From the NCBI RefSeq assembly GCF_016624945.1, contig NZ_JACVUI010000007.1:1-64000 (forward strand): DNA of 64,000 nucleotides, written 5' to 3'. Positions within the stretch are counted from its first letter, which is position 1; each line of letters starts with the position of its first letter. A program made the position numbers and the translations under genes. Origin of the DNA: Acinetobacter sp. S54. GTDB taxonomy: Bacteria; Pseudomonadota; Gammaproteobacteria; Pseudomonadales; Moraxellaceae. This document shows positions 38,001 to 46,747 of this stretch, piece after piece. The notes beneath the pieces were generated by a model, which was given only the letters and a program-made list of their open reading frames with translations, did no database searches and had not been told where the DNA came from.

Positions 38001-38554
38001 TTTTCAGGTGAAATTTTAATTAATTTTTCAATCCATAATTCATCATTATGATCACATGATTTTACAAACGCTTCAAATAATCTTAAAGAAATCCATTCAT
38101 GCCTAAATGGATCAGCAATCGGCTTTTTATTATATTTTGCATTGGCAATTTTCTTGGCAAAAAATGGATTGATCTTGCCAAAATCATGAAACATTGCAGC
38201 TATCCGACTTAGTACAGCAATCAGTGGAGCTGTGTGCCAATTGGTATCATTATAGTCCAATTTAATTGGCCTAGCTGTCCGATTGACAGGCACAATCCCT
38301 TGCTCATTAAATTTATTTCGATTTCCTACAATCCACATCAACTCACTTCTACGACGGCCACGTATCCAATGACAACTAACCGCAGTATTTTTAGTGACTG
38401 TTTTTCTAAGTAGCTTTTTAACCGCCAACAAACCGTCTTCAGTTATAATGGTTTGCCACGTGTTATCACCTATACGCTCTGCAAATGCATCCAACACACG
38501 GCGAGTTCGAGGAATGGCTTTCTTTTCACATTGAGAAATAAAGGTGACAATCAT
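35048..38554 (-). CDS. cas3: Cas2-Cas3 fusion, type I-F nuclease-helicase
   Basis: A 1168-aa type I-F fusion. Residues about 1-95 form a Cas2-like domain (MIVTFISQCEKKAIPRTRRVL). The HD nuclease follows with MFHDFGKINPFF (His123/Asp124) and SHHRLP near 224. The SF2 helicase has a Walker A loop STGRGKT at 441-447, DEPD at 624-627 and SSAT in motif III. It degrades target DNA after Csy recruitment and, through Cas2 and Cas1, joins spacer acquisition. It overlaps the cas1 stop by one base (TAATG). No inactivating change is seen. Confidence 0.95.
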   Translation of the reverse strand: MIVTFISQCEKKAIPRTRRVLDAFAERIGDNTWQTIITEDGLLAVKKLLRKTVTKNTAVSCHWIRGRRRSELMWIVGNRNKFNEQGIVPVNRTARPIKLDYNDTNWHTAPLIAVLSRIAAMFHDFGKINPFFAKKIANAKYNKKPIADPFRHEWISLRLFEAFVKSCDHNDELWIEKLIKISPENDDYVWLEKMIQDSPDQPQHGSLFQGLPELAKLIAWLIVSHHRLPIPNDILSKDKNSDKNYTVSKFGTVLDDLNFKWCYPKKYDADDQNQKKEIQQCWKIKAEHIPFNSHTWCKEINSCAIKLLQLHKAYPTTNLSDPYLSHVSRLVLMLSDHYYSSCEPTAKWHDPKYPCYANTDRLGDLKQPLDDHLIGVSQSARQLMGALTRLNELFNRLPKQKVLERKTSNSYYKWQDKSYQEACSIQKNYPNHGFFGVNLASTGRGKTLANTRIMYGLADPEKGARFNIALGLRTLTLQTGKALRQKLNLDDTDLAIMVGGGAVKEIFEQYSHAGSEQLLQDTENLDPRENLKLAKMMGSESLSGLFEPDLNVDFEDSELDFEGILSHDHLFTKWLKGNHQVKKMLMSPILCCTIDHLIPATESTRGGRQIAPMLRLMSSDLILDEPDDFSPDDYYALTRLVYWSGLLGSRVLLSSATLTPAEINGLYLAYSSGRKFYNLHRTQANQPIIAAWFDENEKSICHQVIPCDGTVTNSEANPVFEKAHRQFTKKRVAYLNELAKVTQRRSLEWVGLPRQIPTTEKWHEIFTQHILDTSLKAHQLNAITDPQTHKQYSVGLVRFANIDPLATVAQQLLKQKIDVDTRIHLCVYHSRFPLLIRANIEKYLDEILDRNNGKQPHDHHLVQGWLQKYPEQKHIILVLASPVCEVGRDHDYDWMIIEPSSMRSIIQASGRARRHRIEPYTQPNVFIMETNIRHFRHPQQTCFSRPGFEAEGFKFHPARHFLRGNDDTKNAGLMDIKHFKQLDSIARLTQSPANYLKQFYEKSGYPRLADLEHDRMHHILLGNGICPDMRSTDVSPIKFPAYSFWNTPIHYTGILQTLSRFRQSQAEFFTALRAENEEQALKLYQYNEKTGNWLLVESLVRRIELVNNPQIHCWPNQKTEMALQKYLDMASVERGWSENCSRYLSLNLPKLADQKKWLYHDWLGFIRE

Positions 38555-39516
38555 TATTCACTCTCCGAACTTGGAAAGCTTTTAGATGCCTGTAATTTCA
38601 CTTGTTCAAACATCCAATCCAAACAACGATAATCCGTGAACTTTTGTAGGAGTTGTTGGCGGAACTCCTGCTCGGTTGCCCCCTCTTTAGCACAAATAAA
38701 TGCCCAAGGTAGAACCACAGCATCTTTAATCAAATCCGCGACATCAAAGACCAATGCACCACGTCGGGTTTTTCCATGCATCACTGCAAAACTGTGTGAA
38801 ATACCTAATACCCAAAGCGTGGTTGCACTTAAACCATATGCGAGATAATTCCCATGATTAAGGAAATCATTGGCTAAATCTCCCTGTTCAGGATTTCGCT
38901 CAAAACTGAGTTTGCAACGAGTGGCAGCAATTTTATAAAGCTGTTTGGTGGTCATTGCTTCAGCAAGTAGTAAATCACCAACTTTGGTTTGATGTGGAAT
39001 TTTCTTTTCAAAACCATTTAAAGCTTGACTAATATCTGCATCATCCAGATAAAAACCTTCATCTTTTATATCCTTATCTTTAGCCCAAATTCTACGGATA
39101 TACTCAATGCGAGCATGTTGAAAAGCTTTAGCAACTTGCAAACGTTTGGCTTCATCAAACCAGAAACTCATCCAGCCTTGCATGTACTCGGTTGGGCGAT
39201 ATTCACTTTGTGGTGTGAGCCATTCCACTTCACTACCTGCAAATAATGGTGCTCCCCCGCCACCACAAAAACCAACCAAAACCCCTGCACTACACAACAT
39301 TCGCATCGCTGCCTGTGTGATGGATGTTCCTGTGCCCAATAAAATTACGGTGGTATTGGCAATGGGGATATTCCAATATTGATTTTCATTTTTAGCCTCA
39401 GTCAGATAAAGAACTCGACCATCTTTTTGCATGACTCTGCAATGCTCAAGGTAATATAAATTCGCACGTTTAGAATGAAGAATTGCTTTTAAATCAGAAG
39501 GATTAAGTTGTTCCAT
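38554..39516 (-). CDS. cas1: Cas1 integrase, type I-F
   Basis: A 320-aa integrase that inserts new spacers at the leader end. The N-terminal segment MEQLNPSDLKAILHSKRANLYYLEHCRV and GTGTSITQAAMRMLCSAGVLVGF are typical of subtype I-F. The C-terminal half carries the metal-binding residues (around NHGNYLAYGLSATTLW, HGKTRRGALVFDVADLIKD). I use ATG 39516; an in-frame TTG three codons upstream is less likely. It is the first cas gene, and adaptation and interference genes are in one direction. Confidence 0.95.
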   Translation of the reverse strand: MEQLNPSDLKAILHSKRANLYYLEHCRVMQKDGRVLYLTEAKNENQYWNIPIANTTVILLGTGTSITQAAMRMLCSAGVLVGFCGGGGAPLFAGSEVEWLTPQSEYRPTEYMQGWMSFWFDEAKRLQVAKAFQHARIEYIRRIWAKDKDIKDEGFYLDDADISQALNGFEKKIPHQTKVGDLLLAEAMTTKQLYKIAATRCKLSFERNPEQGDLANDFLNHGNYLAYGLSATTLWVLGISHSFAVMHGKTRRGALVFDVADLIKDAVVLPWAFICAKEGATEQEFRQQLLQKFTDYRCLDWMFEQVKLQASKSFPSSESE

Positions 39517-39523
39517 TTTTATC

Positions 39524-39544
39524 AAATCATTTTTTTAATGATTT
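39524..39544. promoter_or_regulatory. palindrome at the cas1 start
   Basis: An 8-bp inverted repeat, AAATCATT and AATGATTT, with a 5-nt T loop lies 8 bp from the cas1 start. It is a candidate operator or a translation-control hairpin for the cas operon. Confidence 0.35.
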
Positions 39545-39587
39545 CGAATTTATCATAAGTATTTAGGTGTTTTTATAAATTAAATGC

Positions 39588-39616
39588 TTTTTAGCGACGT
39601 ATATTGTCGCTAAAGA
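39588..39616. promoter_or_regulatory. repeat-like hairpin upstream of cas1
   Basis: A perfect 9-bp dyad, TTTAGCGAC (39590-39598) and GTCGCTAAA (39606-39614). Read on the minus strand its core GACAATATACGTC matches the repeat core GACGGCATACGTC at 10 of 13 positions, including ATACGTC. The outer stem pairs differ from the repeat but remain complementary. It lies about 75 bp before cas1. It may be a degenerate CRISPR repeat, or an unrelated operator or terminator for minus-strand transcription. Confidence 0.45.
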
Positions 39617-39799
39617 TTCAGTTTAATCATGGAGTTGTTTAAAATGTCTATGAACTTATAAAAATTAAATAACAGTGTATAAAATCAGAGTGCCCCCACT
39701 TAAATGGATAAATATCTAAATAACTTGTTATGATTTACGTCATATTATTCAACAATAATGATTCCTACTTTGGAACAATCCATTTTTTGAGCATAGTTT

Positions 39800-41629
39800 A
39801 TGGCAGCAGAAGCGCACTCTCTTGGACTGCTGAGTCCCGTTATTTTACTCGCCGCGGCCGTGATCGCCGTTCCGCTTTTTAAAAAACTCGGACTAGGTTC
39901 AATACTTGGCTATCTGATTGCGGGTTTAATAATTGGGCCGTTTGGATTCGCATTTATTCATGATCCTGCTTCTATTTTACATATCGCTGAACTTGGTATT
40001 GTGATGTATCTCTTTATTATTGGCATGGAGATGCAGCCGTCACATTTATGGAATATGCGACGTGATATTTTTGGTTTAGGTACCTTGCAAATCACTTTTT
40101 GTATTATAGGTCTAACTGGTATAGGTCTGCTCTACGGTTTTCCATGGCAGATTGCTTTTATTAGTGCAGCTGGATTTGTACTTACTTCCACTGCAATCGT
40201 TATGCAAGTGCTGGGAGACCGTGGTGATTTAAGCCAACCCAATGGTAAAAAGATCGTTGCTATTTTATTGTTTGAAGATTTACTGATTGTTCCATTGCTC
40301 GCTATCGTGGCATTTATGTCACCGAATCAAGTAGTAGAAAGCACGCCAGATCGTCTTAAAGATATTGGTATTGGACTTGCCGCAATCGCAGGATTAGTTG
40401 CAGCCGGGTGCTGGTTACTTAATCCGCTTTTTAAAATATTGGCTGCAGCCAAAGCACGGGAGGTCATGACCGCTGCCACATTACTCATTGTATTAGGCGC
40501 AGCATTACTAATGCAAACCACAGGTTTATCTATGGCCATGGGTGCATTTCTTGCGGGTGTTTTACTTTCTCAGTCAACCTTTCGTCATCAGATTGAAGCC
40601 GATATCGAACCCTTTCGCGGCATTTTATTAGGGTTATTTTTTCTTAGCGTGGGTATGTCGCTGAATTTATCAGTTGTACAAAACAATTGGCTTCTCATTT
40701 TAGGCAGCGTTATTGCGTTAATGTTAACTAAAGCAATTCTAATATACGTGGTAGCACGCTTAACTAAAAGCTCACATGCTACGGCTTTAGATCGTGCTGT
40801 GATCATGGCACAAGGGGGCGAATTTGCATTTGTGCTTTTTACAGCAGCGGCAAGCGCACAAGTTATTGATGAAACCATTAAATCCAATCTGACAGCAATT
40901 GTAGTGTTATCCATGATTTTCACCCCATTACTGGGTATTGTGATGAATCGTTTAATTCGACCAAATAAAATGACCTCACTTGATAATGTGGAACTCGCCA
41001 ATGATTTGCATGGAAATGTATTACTTATTGGTTTTGGCCGCTTTGGACAAGTTGCCAGTCAGCTTTTACTGGCACGTGGAGTCGATGTCACTCTGATTGA
41101 TACTGATATCAACATGATTCAAAATGCCACCAAATTTGGTTTTAAAATTTATTATGGTGATGGTACACGTCTGGACATTTTACGCGCCTCTGGTGCTGCT
41201 AACGCTCAAGCGATAATGGTTTGCGTTGATAATAAAGATATTACAAATAAAATTGTGGAATTGGTAAAACATGAGTTTCCTTTGGCAAAACTTTTAGTAC
41301 GTTCTTATGACCGTGAACATTCATTGTCTTTGGTAAAACAGGATGTAGATTATCAAATTCGTGAAACCTTCGAGTCCGCTCTTTTATTTGGCGGTGCAAC
41401 ACTGAATGCTTTAGGCGTTGATAGTGACGAAATTCGGAGTATCACCAAAGAAATACGTGAACTGGATAAAGAGCGCTTTGAAACTGAAATTGCAGCGGAT
41501 GATGTAGAAGCAGGTATAGGTTTCCAATTTTCAAATACTGAACGTCATCCTCGTCCAACTTCACCTTTAGTCAAACCAAAAACTCATAGCCAACTTTTAA
41601 ATGAGTCAGAAACCTCTGAAACAAAATAG
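39800..41629 (+). CDS. Kef-type K+/H+ antiporter (CPA2 family)
   Basis: This 609-aa inner-membrane protein has about 12 helices from residue 8 to about 385. A TrkA-N domain follows that begins NVLLIGFGRFGQVASQLLLARGVDVTLIDTD (NAD-binding Rossmann motif, near 412). Membrane motifs LGLGSILGYLIAGLIIGPFGF and MAMGAFLAGVLLSQS fit KefB/KefC. Such proteins release K+ and acidify the cytoplasm when electrophiles form glutathione adducts; no KefF/G ancillary gene is adjacent. The C-terminal 60 residues are acidic and low-complexity. I leave the symbol blank as KefB and KefC cannot be separated here. Confidence 0.9.
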   Translation: MAAEAHSLGLLSPVILLAAAVIAVPLFKKLGLGSILGYLIAGLIIGPFGFAFIHDPASILHIAELGIVMYLFIIGMEMQPSHLWNMRRDIFGLGTLQITFCIIGLTGIGLLYGFPWQIAFISAAGFVLTSTAIVMQVLGDRGDLSQPNGKKIVAILLFEDLLIVPLLAIVAFMSPNQVVESTPDRLKDIGIGLAAIAGLVAAGCWLLNPLFKILAAAKAREVMTAATLLIVLGAALLMQTTGLSMAMGAFLAGVLLSQSTFRHQIEADIEPFRGILLGLFFLSVGMSLNLSVVQNNWLLILGSVIALMLTKAILIYVVARLTKSSHATALDRAVIMAQGGEFAFVLFTAAASAQVIDETIKSNLTAIVVLSMIFTPLLGIVMNRLIRPNKMTSLDNVELANDLHGNVLLIGFGRFGQVASQLLLARGVDVTLIDTDINMIQNATKFGFKIYYGDGTRLDILRASGAANAQAIMVCVDNKDITNKIVELVKHEFPLAKLLVRSYDREHSLSLVKQDVDYQIRETFESALLFGGATLNALGVDSDEIRSITKEIRELDKERFETEIAADDVEAGIGFQFSNTERHPRPTSPLVKPKTHSQLLNESETSETK

Positions 41630-41686
41630 CAAAAAACTATTTAAAATTATGAGCACGTTGAAGCTCATATTTCCGATCAATTACTT

Positions 41687-41716
41687 AAGCTGAAGTCATT
41701 CGGCTTTATTTTTTGC
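41687..41716 (+). terminator. terminator after the Kef antiporter gene
   Basis: The stem AAGCTGAA (41687-41694) / TTCGGCTT (41699-41706, one G-T pair), then TATTTTTT. It overlaps the stop of the convergent small gene. Confidence 0.65.
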
Positions 41717-42050
41717 TACTTAAAAGGCCATCTGCTGTTGTGACTACAGCTTTCTTCTGTTGACGTTGATATAGACAAAGTTCTCGTCCTTTTTTATTTT
41801 TCATATGAGTTTGAGGGTAATTTCCTTCCAGCACTAAAGCCGAATAACCTACACGGTCATCAAATAGCATAATATCGCTGACTGCTTTGGCATTTTTCAA
41901 ACCACTGGCTTTGACACAGGCAGTTTTAACCGCTTGATCATGTTGTTTCCATGCCTGCTCTGAACTGGCATGGGTCATTCCAGCAATCATGCTAAATATA
42001 ATCAATAGCACTTTTAAAAGAATTGAAGTCTGATCTGTTTGCTGTTTCAT
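41706..42050 (-). CDS. small secreted hypothetical protein (114 aa)
   Basis: I choose ATG 42050 (MKQQTDQTSILLK...), which has GAGGTG just upstream; a frame open to 42119 adds residues without family character. A signal peptide with hydrophobic core ILLKVLLIIFSMIAGMTHA is followed by a mature domain of about 80 residues with two Cys (TACVKAS and ELCLYQR) that could form a disulphide. The protein is Lys/Gln-rich at the end. I do not recognise the family. Monocistronic; probable periplasmic location. Confidence 0.65.
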   Translation of the reverse strand: MKQQTDQTSILLKVLLIIFSMIAGMTHASSEQAWKQHDQAVKTACVKASGLKNAKAVSDIMLFDDRVGYSALVLEGNYPQTHMKNKKGRELCLYQRQQKKAVVTTADGLLSSKK

Positions 42051-42328
42051 AAACACCTCAACTTGTTTTGTCAAACTATCATGAAATGGAACTGGGTAAA
42101 GAGATAGTAATACACACAAGATTTAACAGCATTGATAGTAAATGTTACATAGCTTATTACCAATAAATAATACCGTACCAATGAATGAAAATAGATACGT
42201 CTTAATAATAAACACTCTGAATATATATTCTTCAGAATAAATTTAGCAATATTCTCTTAAATGTTAAAAATAATATTTCTATAGCTTGATGCTGATTAAT
42301 TTAAAATATAAACAGATGTGTTTTCATT

Positions 42329-42736
42329 TTAATTTATAGGGGGTAAAGCTTCAGGATATTGCGGAGCCTGATCACCAATCACATGCCAAAAAGCTTTGGA
42401 ATTAACGTACGCATGGGAAACAACATTCACATCCACGGGTTCATTAATAAGTCCTGCCCGTAAACGCACTACATCTGGTTTATCCAGATGTGCACTATAA
42501 ACTGGTGAACCACATTGTTTACAGAATACGCGTTTTTTATTTGGCGTTGCAAAATAAGACTGTAAAAGATTTTCTCCTTTTACGACTTGCATATCCTTGA
42601 TTTCAACCTGAGTAATCGCAGCAAATGCAGCGCCTTGTGCCTTTTGACACTGTTTACAATGACATATATAAATCGGATTTAAAGGAGCCAATAGTCTTAA
42701 TTGAATACCCTCACATAAACAAGATGCTGTAAACAT
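42329..42736 (-). CDS. GFA-domain (DUF636) metal-binding protein
   Basis: A 135-aa protein of the GFA family, a fold first named for glutathione-dependent formaldehyde activation. Zinc-binding Cys motifs are TASCLCEGIQ, IYICHCKQCQKAQGAAF (residues 32-48) and KRVFCKQCGSPVY (near 83-95). ATG 42736 has AAGGTG at good spacing; the frame continues upstream to 42796 without support. Most family members have no known reaction, so I do not assign one. Confidence 0.85.
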   Translation of the reverse strand: MFTASCLCEGIQLRLLAPLNPIYICHCKQCQKAQGAAFAAITQVEIKDMQVVKGENLLQSYFATPNKKRVFCKQCGSPVYSAHLDKPDVVRLRAGLINEPVDVNVVSHAYVNSKAFWHVIGDQAPQYPEALPPIN

Positions 42737-42983
42737 TTTTTCACCTTTTAATGACCAATAATTTAATAAAGATATCGCATAAATCCAAAAGCTCAACCAA
42801 CATAAAATTTAATTTTTAAAGTCAGGTATACTTTAAACTGTTTAAATTATAAAGATGTATATACCTGACAGATTTTAATTTCTTTAATTAAAATAACCTT
42901 AGACAAATTATTTTCATATTAAATTACAGATTTATTCTATCATTATCTTTCCTGAAGAACGTACCATTTCAGTTCCATAAAAC

Positions 42984-43940
42984 TTATAAATCCAATACTA
43001 ACTTCTTGCCTTTAGCACGTGACACACAGATCATCATCGATTGCTGTGATGCCTTTTCATCATCGCTTAGATATTGATCAAAATGTTCTGCTTCACCTTC
43101 CAGAATCATAGTTTCACAAGTGCCACAGACTCCTTCACGACATAAACATTCAACATCAATATTGAAAGCTTCAATTGCTTGTAAAATGGTTTGATTGCCC
43201 TGAACTTCAACTTCCTGATTGGATTTTGCCAACACCACGGTAAATGCTTCACCATCTTCAGGCATAGCTGAGGCAAACTGTTCCCAGTGAATATATTCAT
43301 CACGATAACGATAAAAATTACAGCGCTCAATCACAGCATCAATCATTGGTTTTGGTCCACACACATACACATGTGTTCCTTTCGGTTGAGCGCCAATCAA
43401 TTGATCCAGATCAAGGTATTTTCCATCTGAATCGACATAGCTAAAAATGTGTTCCGCGTGTTTTTGTTCTAATTCTTGCAAGAGGGCTGCATGTTCGGGA
43501 GAACGATAAGCATAGTGCAATTCAAATTCTGCACCACGTGCAGTCAGTTCCCCCATTTGCGGTACAAACGGAGTAATACCAATTCCTCCTGCAATTAGAA
43601 TATGTTTCTCACCATCTTCCGCCAACGGGAATAGATTTTTGGGTTCAGAAATCAGAATCTCACAACCTTCGCTACATTGATCATGCATAAAGACAGACCC
43701 GCCTTTGCCATCAATATCTTTACGAACACAGACCTGATACGTTGTAAGATCTTGAGCGCAGCTCATCAGTGAATAAGCATTGGACAGTTGATCATTCATT
43801 TTCACAATAATATGACTGCCACCATTGAATTGAGGGAAATTTTGTCCGTCCTGACGTTTAAATGTAAAGCGTTTGATCAGGGGCGTAAGTTGCTCTACAC
43901 GTGTGACCACTGATGGAAACATTTCATAATGACTAGCCAT
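42984..43940 (-). CDS. cntB: carnitine monooxygenase reductase subunit
   Basis: A 318-aa electron-transfer protein of the phthalate-dioxygenase-reductase type. In order: a flavin domain (NAYSLMSCAQDL), an NAD(P)H-binding domain (ILIAGGIGITPFVPQMG, near residue 107; YVCGPKPMIDAV) and a C-terminal plant-type [2Fe-2S] centre (CLCREGVCGTCETMIL, near 267-282). It passes electrons from NAD(P)H to the CntA Rieske centre. CntB assignment rests on its cluster with cntA; the aldehyde dehydrogenase gene lies between the two. Confidence 0.9.
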   Translation of the reverse strand: MASHYEMFPSVVTRVEQLTPLIKRFTFKRQDGQNFPQFNGGSHIIVKMNDQLSNAYSLMSCAQDLTTYQVCVRKDIDGKGGSVFMHDQCSEGCEILISEPKNLFPLAEDGEKHILIAGGIGITPFVPQMGELTARGAEFELHYAYRSPEHAALLQELEQKHAEHIFSYVDSDGKYLDLDQLIGAQPKGTHVYVCGPKPMIDAVIERCNFYRYRDEYIHWEQFASAMPEDGEAFTVVLAKSNQEVEVQGNQTILQAIEAFNIDVECLCREGVCGTCETMILEGEAEHFDQYLSDDEKASQQSMMICVSRAKGKKLVLDL

Positions 43941-44039
43941 GTCTAAATCCTCTTTACCGCATTCTGCTCATCTAAGCATGTTCTATTTTTAAACTCGCAT
44001 GTGAGGCTGTCACCGCTGACAGCCCCATAAGCATTATTG

Positions 44040-45491
44040 CTATAATCCTAAACACATGTATTTAATGGTCATGAATTCTTCTAAACCGTATTTAGATCCT
44101 TCACGACCAACACCCGACTGCTTAACGCCACCAAAGGGCACCACCTCATTAGAAATCGCAGTTGAATTCATCCCGACCATGCCATATTCAAGCTTTTCAG
44201 CGACGCGCCAAATTCGTGAAATGTTTTCGCTATAGACATATGCTGCTAAACCGAAGATGGTGTCATTGGCTTGTGTCACGACATCCGTTTCATCTGTAAA
44301 ACGAATCAAGGGTGCCACTGGCCCAAAAATTTCTTCTTGAACAATTTCCATATTTCGATTCACCTCAGTTAAAACTGTAGGTTCAAAAAAAGTCTGGCCA
44401 AGTGGATGCTGTTTACCTCCACATGCTATTTGGGCGCCTTTGCTACAGGCATCGTCAATTAACTGTTGCGCTTTTAATACGGCTTTTTCATTGATTAATG
44501 GCCCAATTTGTACATTAGCCTCAAGCCCATTCCCGATTTTAAATTTCTGTACTTCTTGAACAAATTTCTCAGTAAACGCTTGATAAATCTTGTCATGTAC
44601 GTAAATTCGATTGGCACAGACACAGGTTTGCCCAGCATTACGGAACTTGGCAAAGATCGCGCCCTGTACTGCTTTATCCAAATCCGCATCATCAAATATA
44701 ATCAACGGCGCGTTACCACCCAGTTCCAGAGCTAACTTTTTAATGGTGTCTGAACATTGCTGCATCAATAAACGACCGACTGGTGTAGAACCTGTAAAAG
44801 TCAGTTTTTTTACTTTTTCATGACTGGTAAATATTGCACCAATCTCTTGCGATTTACCTGTAACTACATTAATGACACCTGCTGGAATACCTGCCATTTC
44901 AGCCAATTTAGCAATCGCAAGCGCACAATACGGTGTTTCATTGGCAGGTTTGATTACAATGGTACAGCCAGCAGCCAAAGCAGGCGCAGCTTTACGTGTA
45001 ATCATGGCAATCGGAAAGTTCCACGGCGTAATTGCCGCTACAACCCCCACCGGTTCTTTAGTGACAATAAAACGTTGTTGGCTATTTGTGGTTGGAATCA
45101 CATCGCCATACACGCGTTTGCCTTCTTCGGCAAACCATTGAATAAACGAAGCCGCATATTTCACTTCGCCTAGTGCTTCCGTTAAAGGCTTACCCTGTTC
45201 AATGGTCATAATACGCGCCAATTCATCGGCATGCGCTAGAACTAACTGGTACCAAGCCAGTAAAAGGTCTGCACGTTTTTGTGCAGTCAATCCTTTCCAT
45301 GTGGCTAACGCCTGATACGCCACCTCAACCGCTTCGGTTGCTTCTGCTGCACCCATATTTGGAATTAAACCAATTTCTTCGCCAGTTGCAGGGTTGGTCA
45401 CAGGAATGGTGGCATTGGAGTGGGCATTGATCCATTGACCATTGACCCATCCTTGTTGTTGAAATAACGGACTTGCTTGCAAACTTGACAT
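44040..45491 (-). CDS. NAD(P)-dependent semialdehyde dehydrogenase, probably for malic semialdehyde
   Basis: A 483-aa aldehyde dehydrogenase close to succinate-semialdehyde dehydrogenase (GabD type). The Glu motif LELGGNAPLI lies near residue 257, and the nucleophile is in NAGQTCVCANRIYV near 290. The Rossmann turn is GSTPVGRLL. Flanked by cntA and cntB, it most likely oxidises the malic semialdehyde released from carnitine to malate. A role on succinate semialdehyde cannot be excluded from sequence alone. Confidence 0.88.
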   Translation of the reverse strand: MSSLQASPLFQQQGWVNGQWINAHSNATIPVTNPATGEEIGLIPNMGAAEATEAVEVAYQALATWKGLTAQKRADLLLAWYQLVLAHADELARIMTIEQGKPLTEALGEVKYAASFIQWFAEEGKRVYGDVIPTTNSQQRFIVTKEPVGVVAAITPWNFPIAMITRKAAPALAAGCTIVIKPANETPYCALAIAKLAEMAGIPAGVINVVTGKSQEIGAIFTSHEKVKKLTFTGSTPVGRLLMQQCSDTIKKLALELGGNAPLIIFDDADLDKAVQGAIFAKFRNAGQTCVCANRIYVHDKIYQAFTEKFVQEVQKFKIGNGLEANVQIGPLINEKAVLKAQQLIDDACSKGAQIACGGKQHPLGQTFFEPTVLTEVNRNMEIVQEEIFGPVAPLIRFTDETDVVTQANDTIFGLAAYVYSENISRIWRVAEKLEYGMVGMNSTAISNEVVPFGGVKQSGVGREGSKYGLEEFMTIKYMCLGL

Positions 45492-45568
45492 GTCATGTTC
45501 CTATCGATTGAAAGCAAGGTATGACGCTATTCGCCATACCTTTAAATTGACTGATATCTGGCACAAAA

Positions 45569-46684
45569 TTATTTGTGATGTTGCGCCACAAGATTCTGGA
45601 AATAGGCAATACCATGTTCACTAATTCCTGAACGTTGCTTATCAGTCATGATCCGGCCTTGACCGCGATAACCACGTGATTTCAAGCCACGTTGTACACT
45701 TTCAACCAGTTCAAGGTCTTCAGGACGAAATACATTGCGATACCATTCAATCAAATCTTTCTGGTCTTGGGTCAATTCTTCATTGGTAAAGAAAATATCG
45801 TAATGTTGCAAAGTCGTTTCCGCATCCATCGGGAACTCATAAATTACAGTCATAAAATTTGCACCCGGCGGTACGTTAAACATGGTACAAGGCCACGTCC
45901 AAAAACCACTAAAGGTTGGATCTTTAACAGAGGGATCAAGCTTAAATGATTTCTCTGAAGAACGTGCATAACCATATTGCAGCGTCCAGTTCTGATGAGT
46001 GGTGTGCCAGTATTTATCCACTTGTACAGAGTCTGCGAAACCAGGATGTGCTGGGCCACAGTGATAACATTCTAAATAGTTATCTACAATCACTTTCCAG
46101 TTGGCAGGAGTTTCAGTGACAAAACGTGCCGCCAATTTCAAGTCTTTGATTACCGCACAAGCTTCATTGAGTTTTTGTGCAAATTCAGGCAATTGATCTT
46201 CAACGCAAGTGGCATTTTCGTCCATATTGATAAAGACGAAACCACCATATTCTTCAACTTTTAATGGCACCATACTTGAGTTTTGCTTGTCAAAAGACTC
46301 CACATGATCACAGTTACGTGCTAATGCCAAACTACCATCCAGCTTAAACGTCCATGCATGATACGGACAGGTAATCACATTCTTCGCTTTGCCGCTGCCA
46401 CTTAACAACTCATGACCTCGATGCGGGCAGACATTGTAAAACGCACGTAAAACGCTATCTTTACCGCGAATCACGATAATGTTTTCACCAATCACTTTAC
46501 GGGTAATATAGTCATTGGCTTGGGCAACTTCACTGCCATGTGCCACGCAAATCCAGCTTTTTGCAAAAATTTCTTCTTTTTCAAGCTCATAAACTTGAGA
46601 AGACGTATAAAATACTTTTGGAAATGTCCAGGCTACATCTGGATTTGAACAGAAATCTTCGGGTAATTTTTCAACTGCATTCAT
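45569..46684 (-). CDS. cntA: carnitine monooxygenase oxygenase subunit
   Basis: A 371-aa Rieske non-haem iron oxygenase that cleaves the C-N bond of L-carnitine to trimethylamine and malic semialdehyde. Rieske ligands are C86, H88, C106 and H109 (CPHRGH...CPYHAW). Mononuclear iron ligands H208 and H213 lie in NYLECYHCGPAH. Position 205 is Glu where most Rieske oxygenases have a bridging Asp; this E205 is a known trademark of CntA and makes the assignment firm. It lies 77 bp upstream of the aldehyde dehydrogenase. Confidence 0.95.
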   Translation of the reverse strand: MNAVEKLPEDFCSNPDVAWTFPKVFYTSSQVYELEKEEIFAKSWICVAHGSEVAQANDYITRKVIGENIIVIRGKDSVLRAFYNVCPHRGHELLSGSGKAKNVITCPYHAWTFKLDGSLALARNCDHVESFDKQNSSMVPLKVEEYGGFVFINMDENATCVEDQLPEFAQKLNEACAVIKDLKLAARFVTETPANWKVIVDNYLECYHCGPAHPGFADSVQVDKYWHTTHQNWTLQYGYARSSEKSFKLDPSVKDPTFSGFWTWPCTMFNVPPGANFMTVIYEFPMDAETTLQHYDIFFTNEELTQDQKDLIEWYRNVFRPEDLELVESVQRGLKSRGYRGQGRIMTDKQRSGISEHGIAYFQNLVAQHHK

Positions 46685-46747
46685 GGTTTTACTCCATTAA
46701 ACTCTTTTGTCCTGAGACTGTTTTATCAAAATTGGCGGATGTTCAGA

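Noticed and set aside
39571-39670. A possible pseudo-spacer match between the AT-rich stretch beside the repeat-like hairpin and 39656-39669
   Set aside because: The shared TTATAAA..ATTAAAT is AT-rich, gapped, and lacks a neighbouring CC PAM, so it is not evidence for a guide target.
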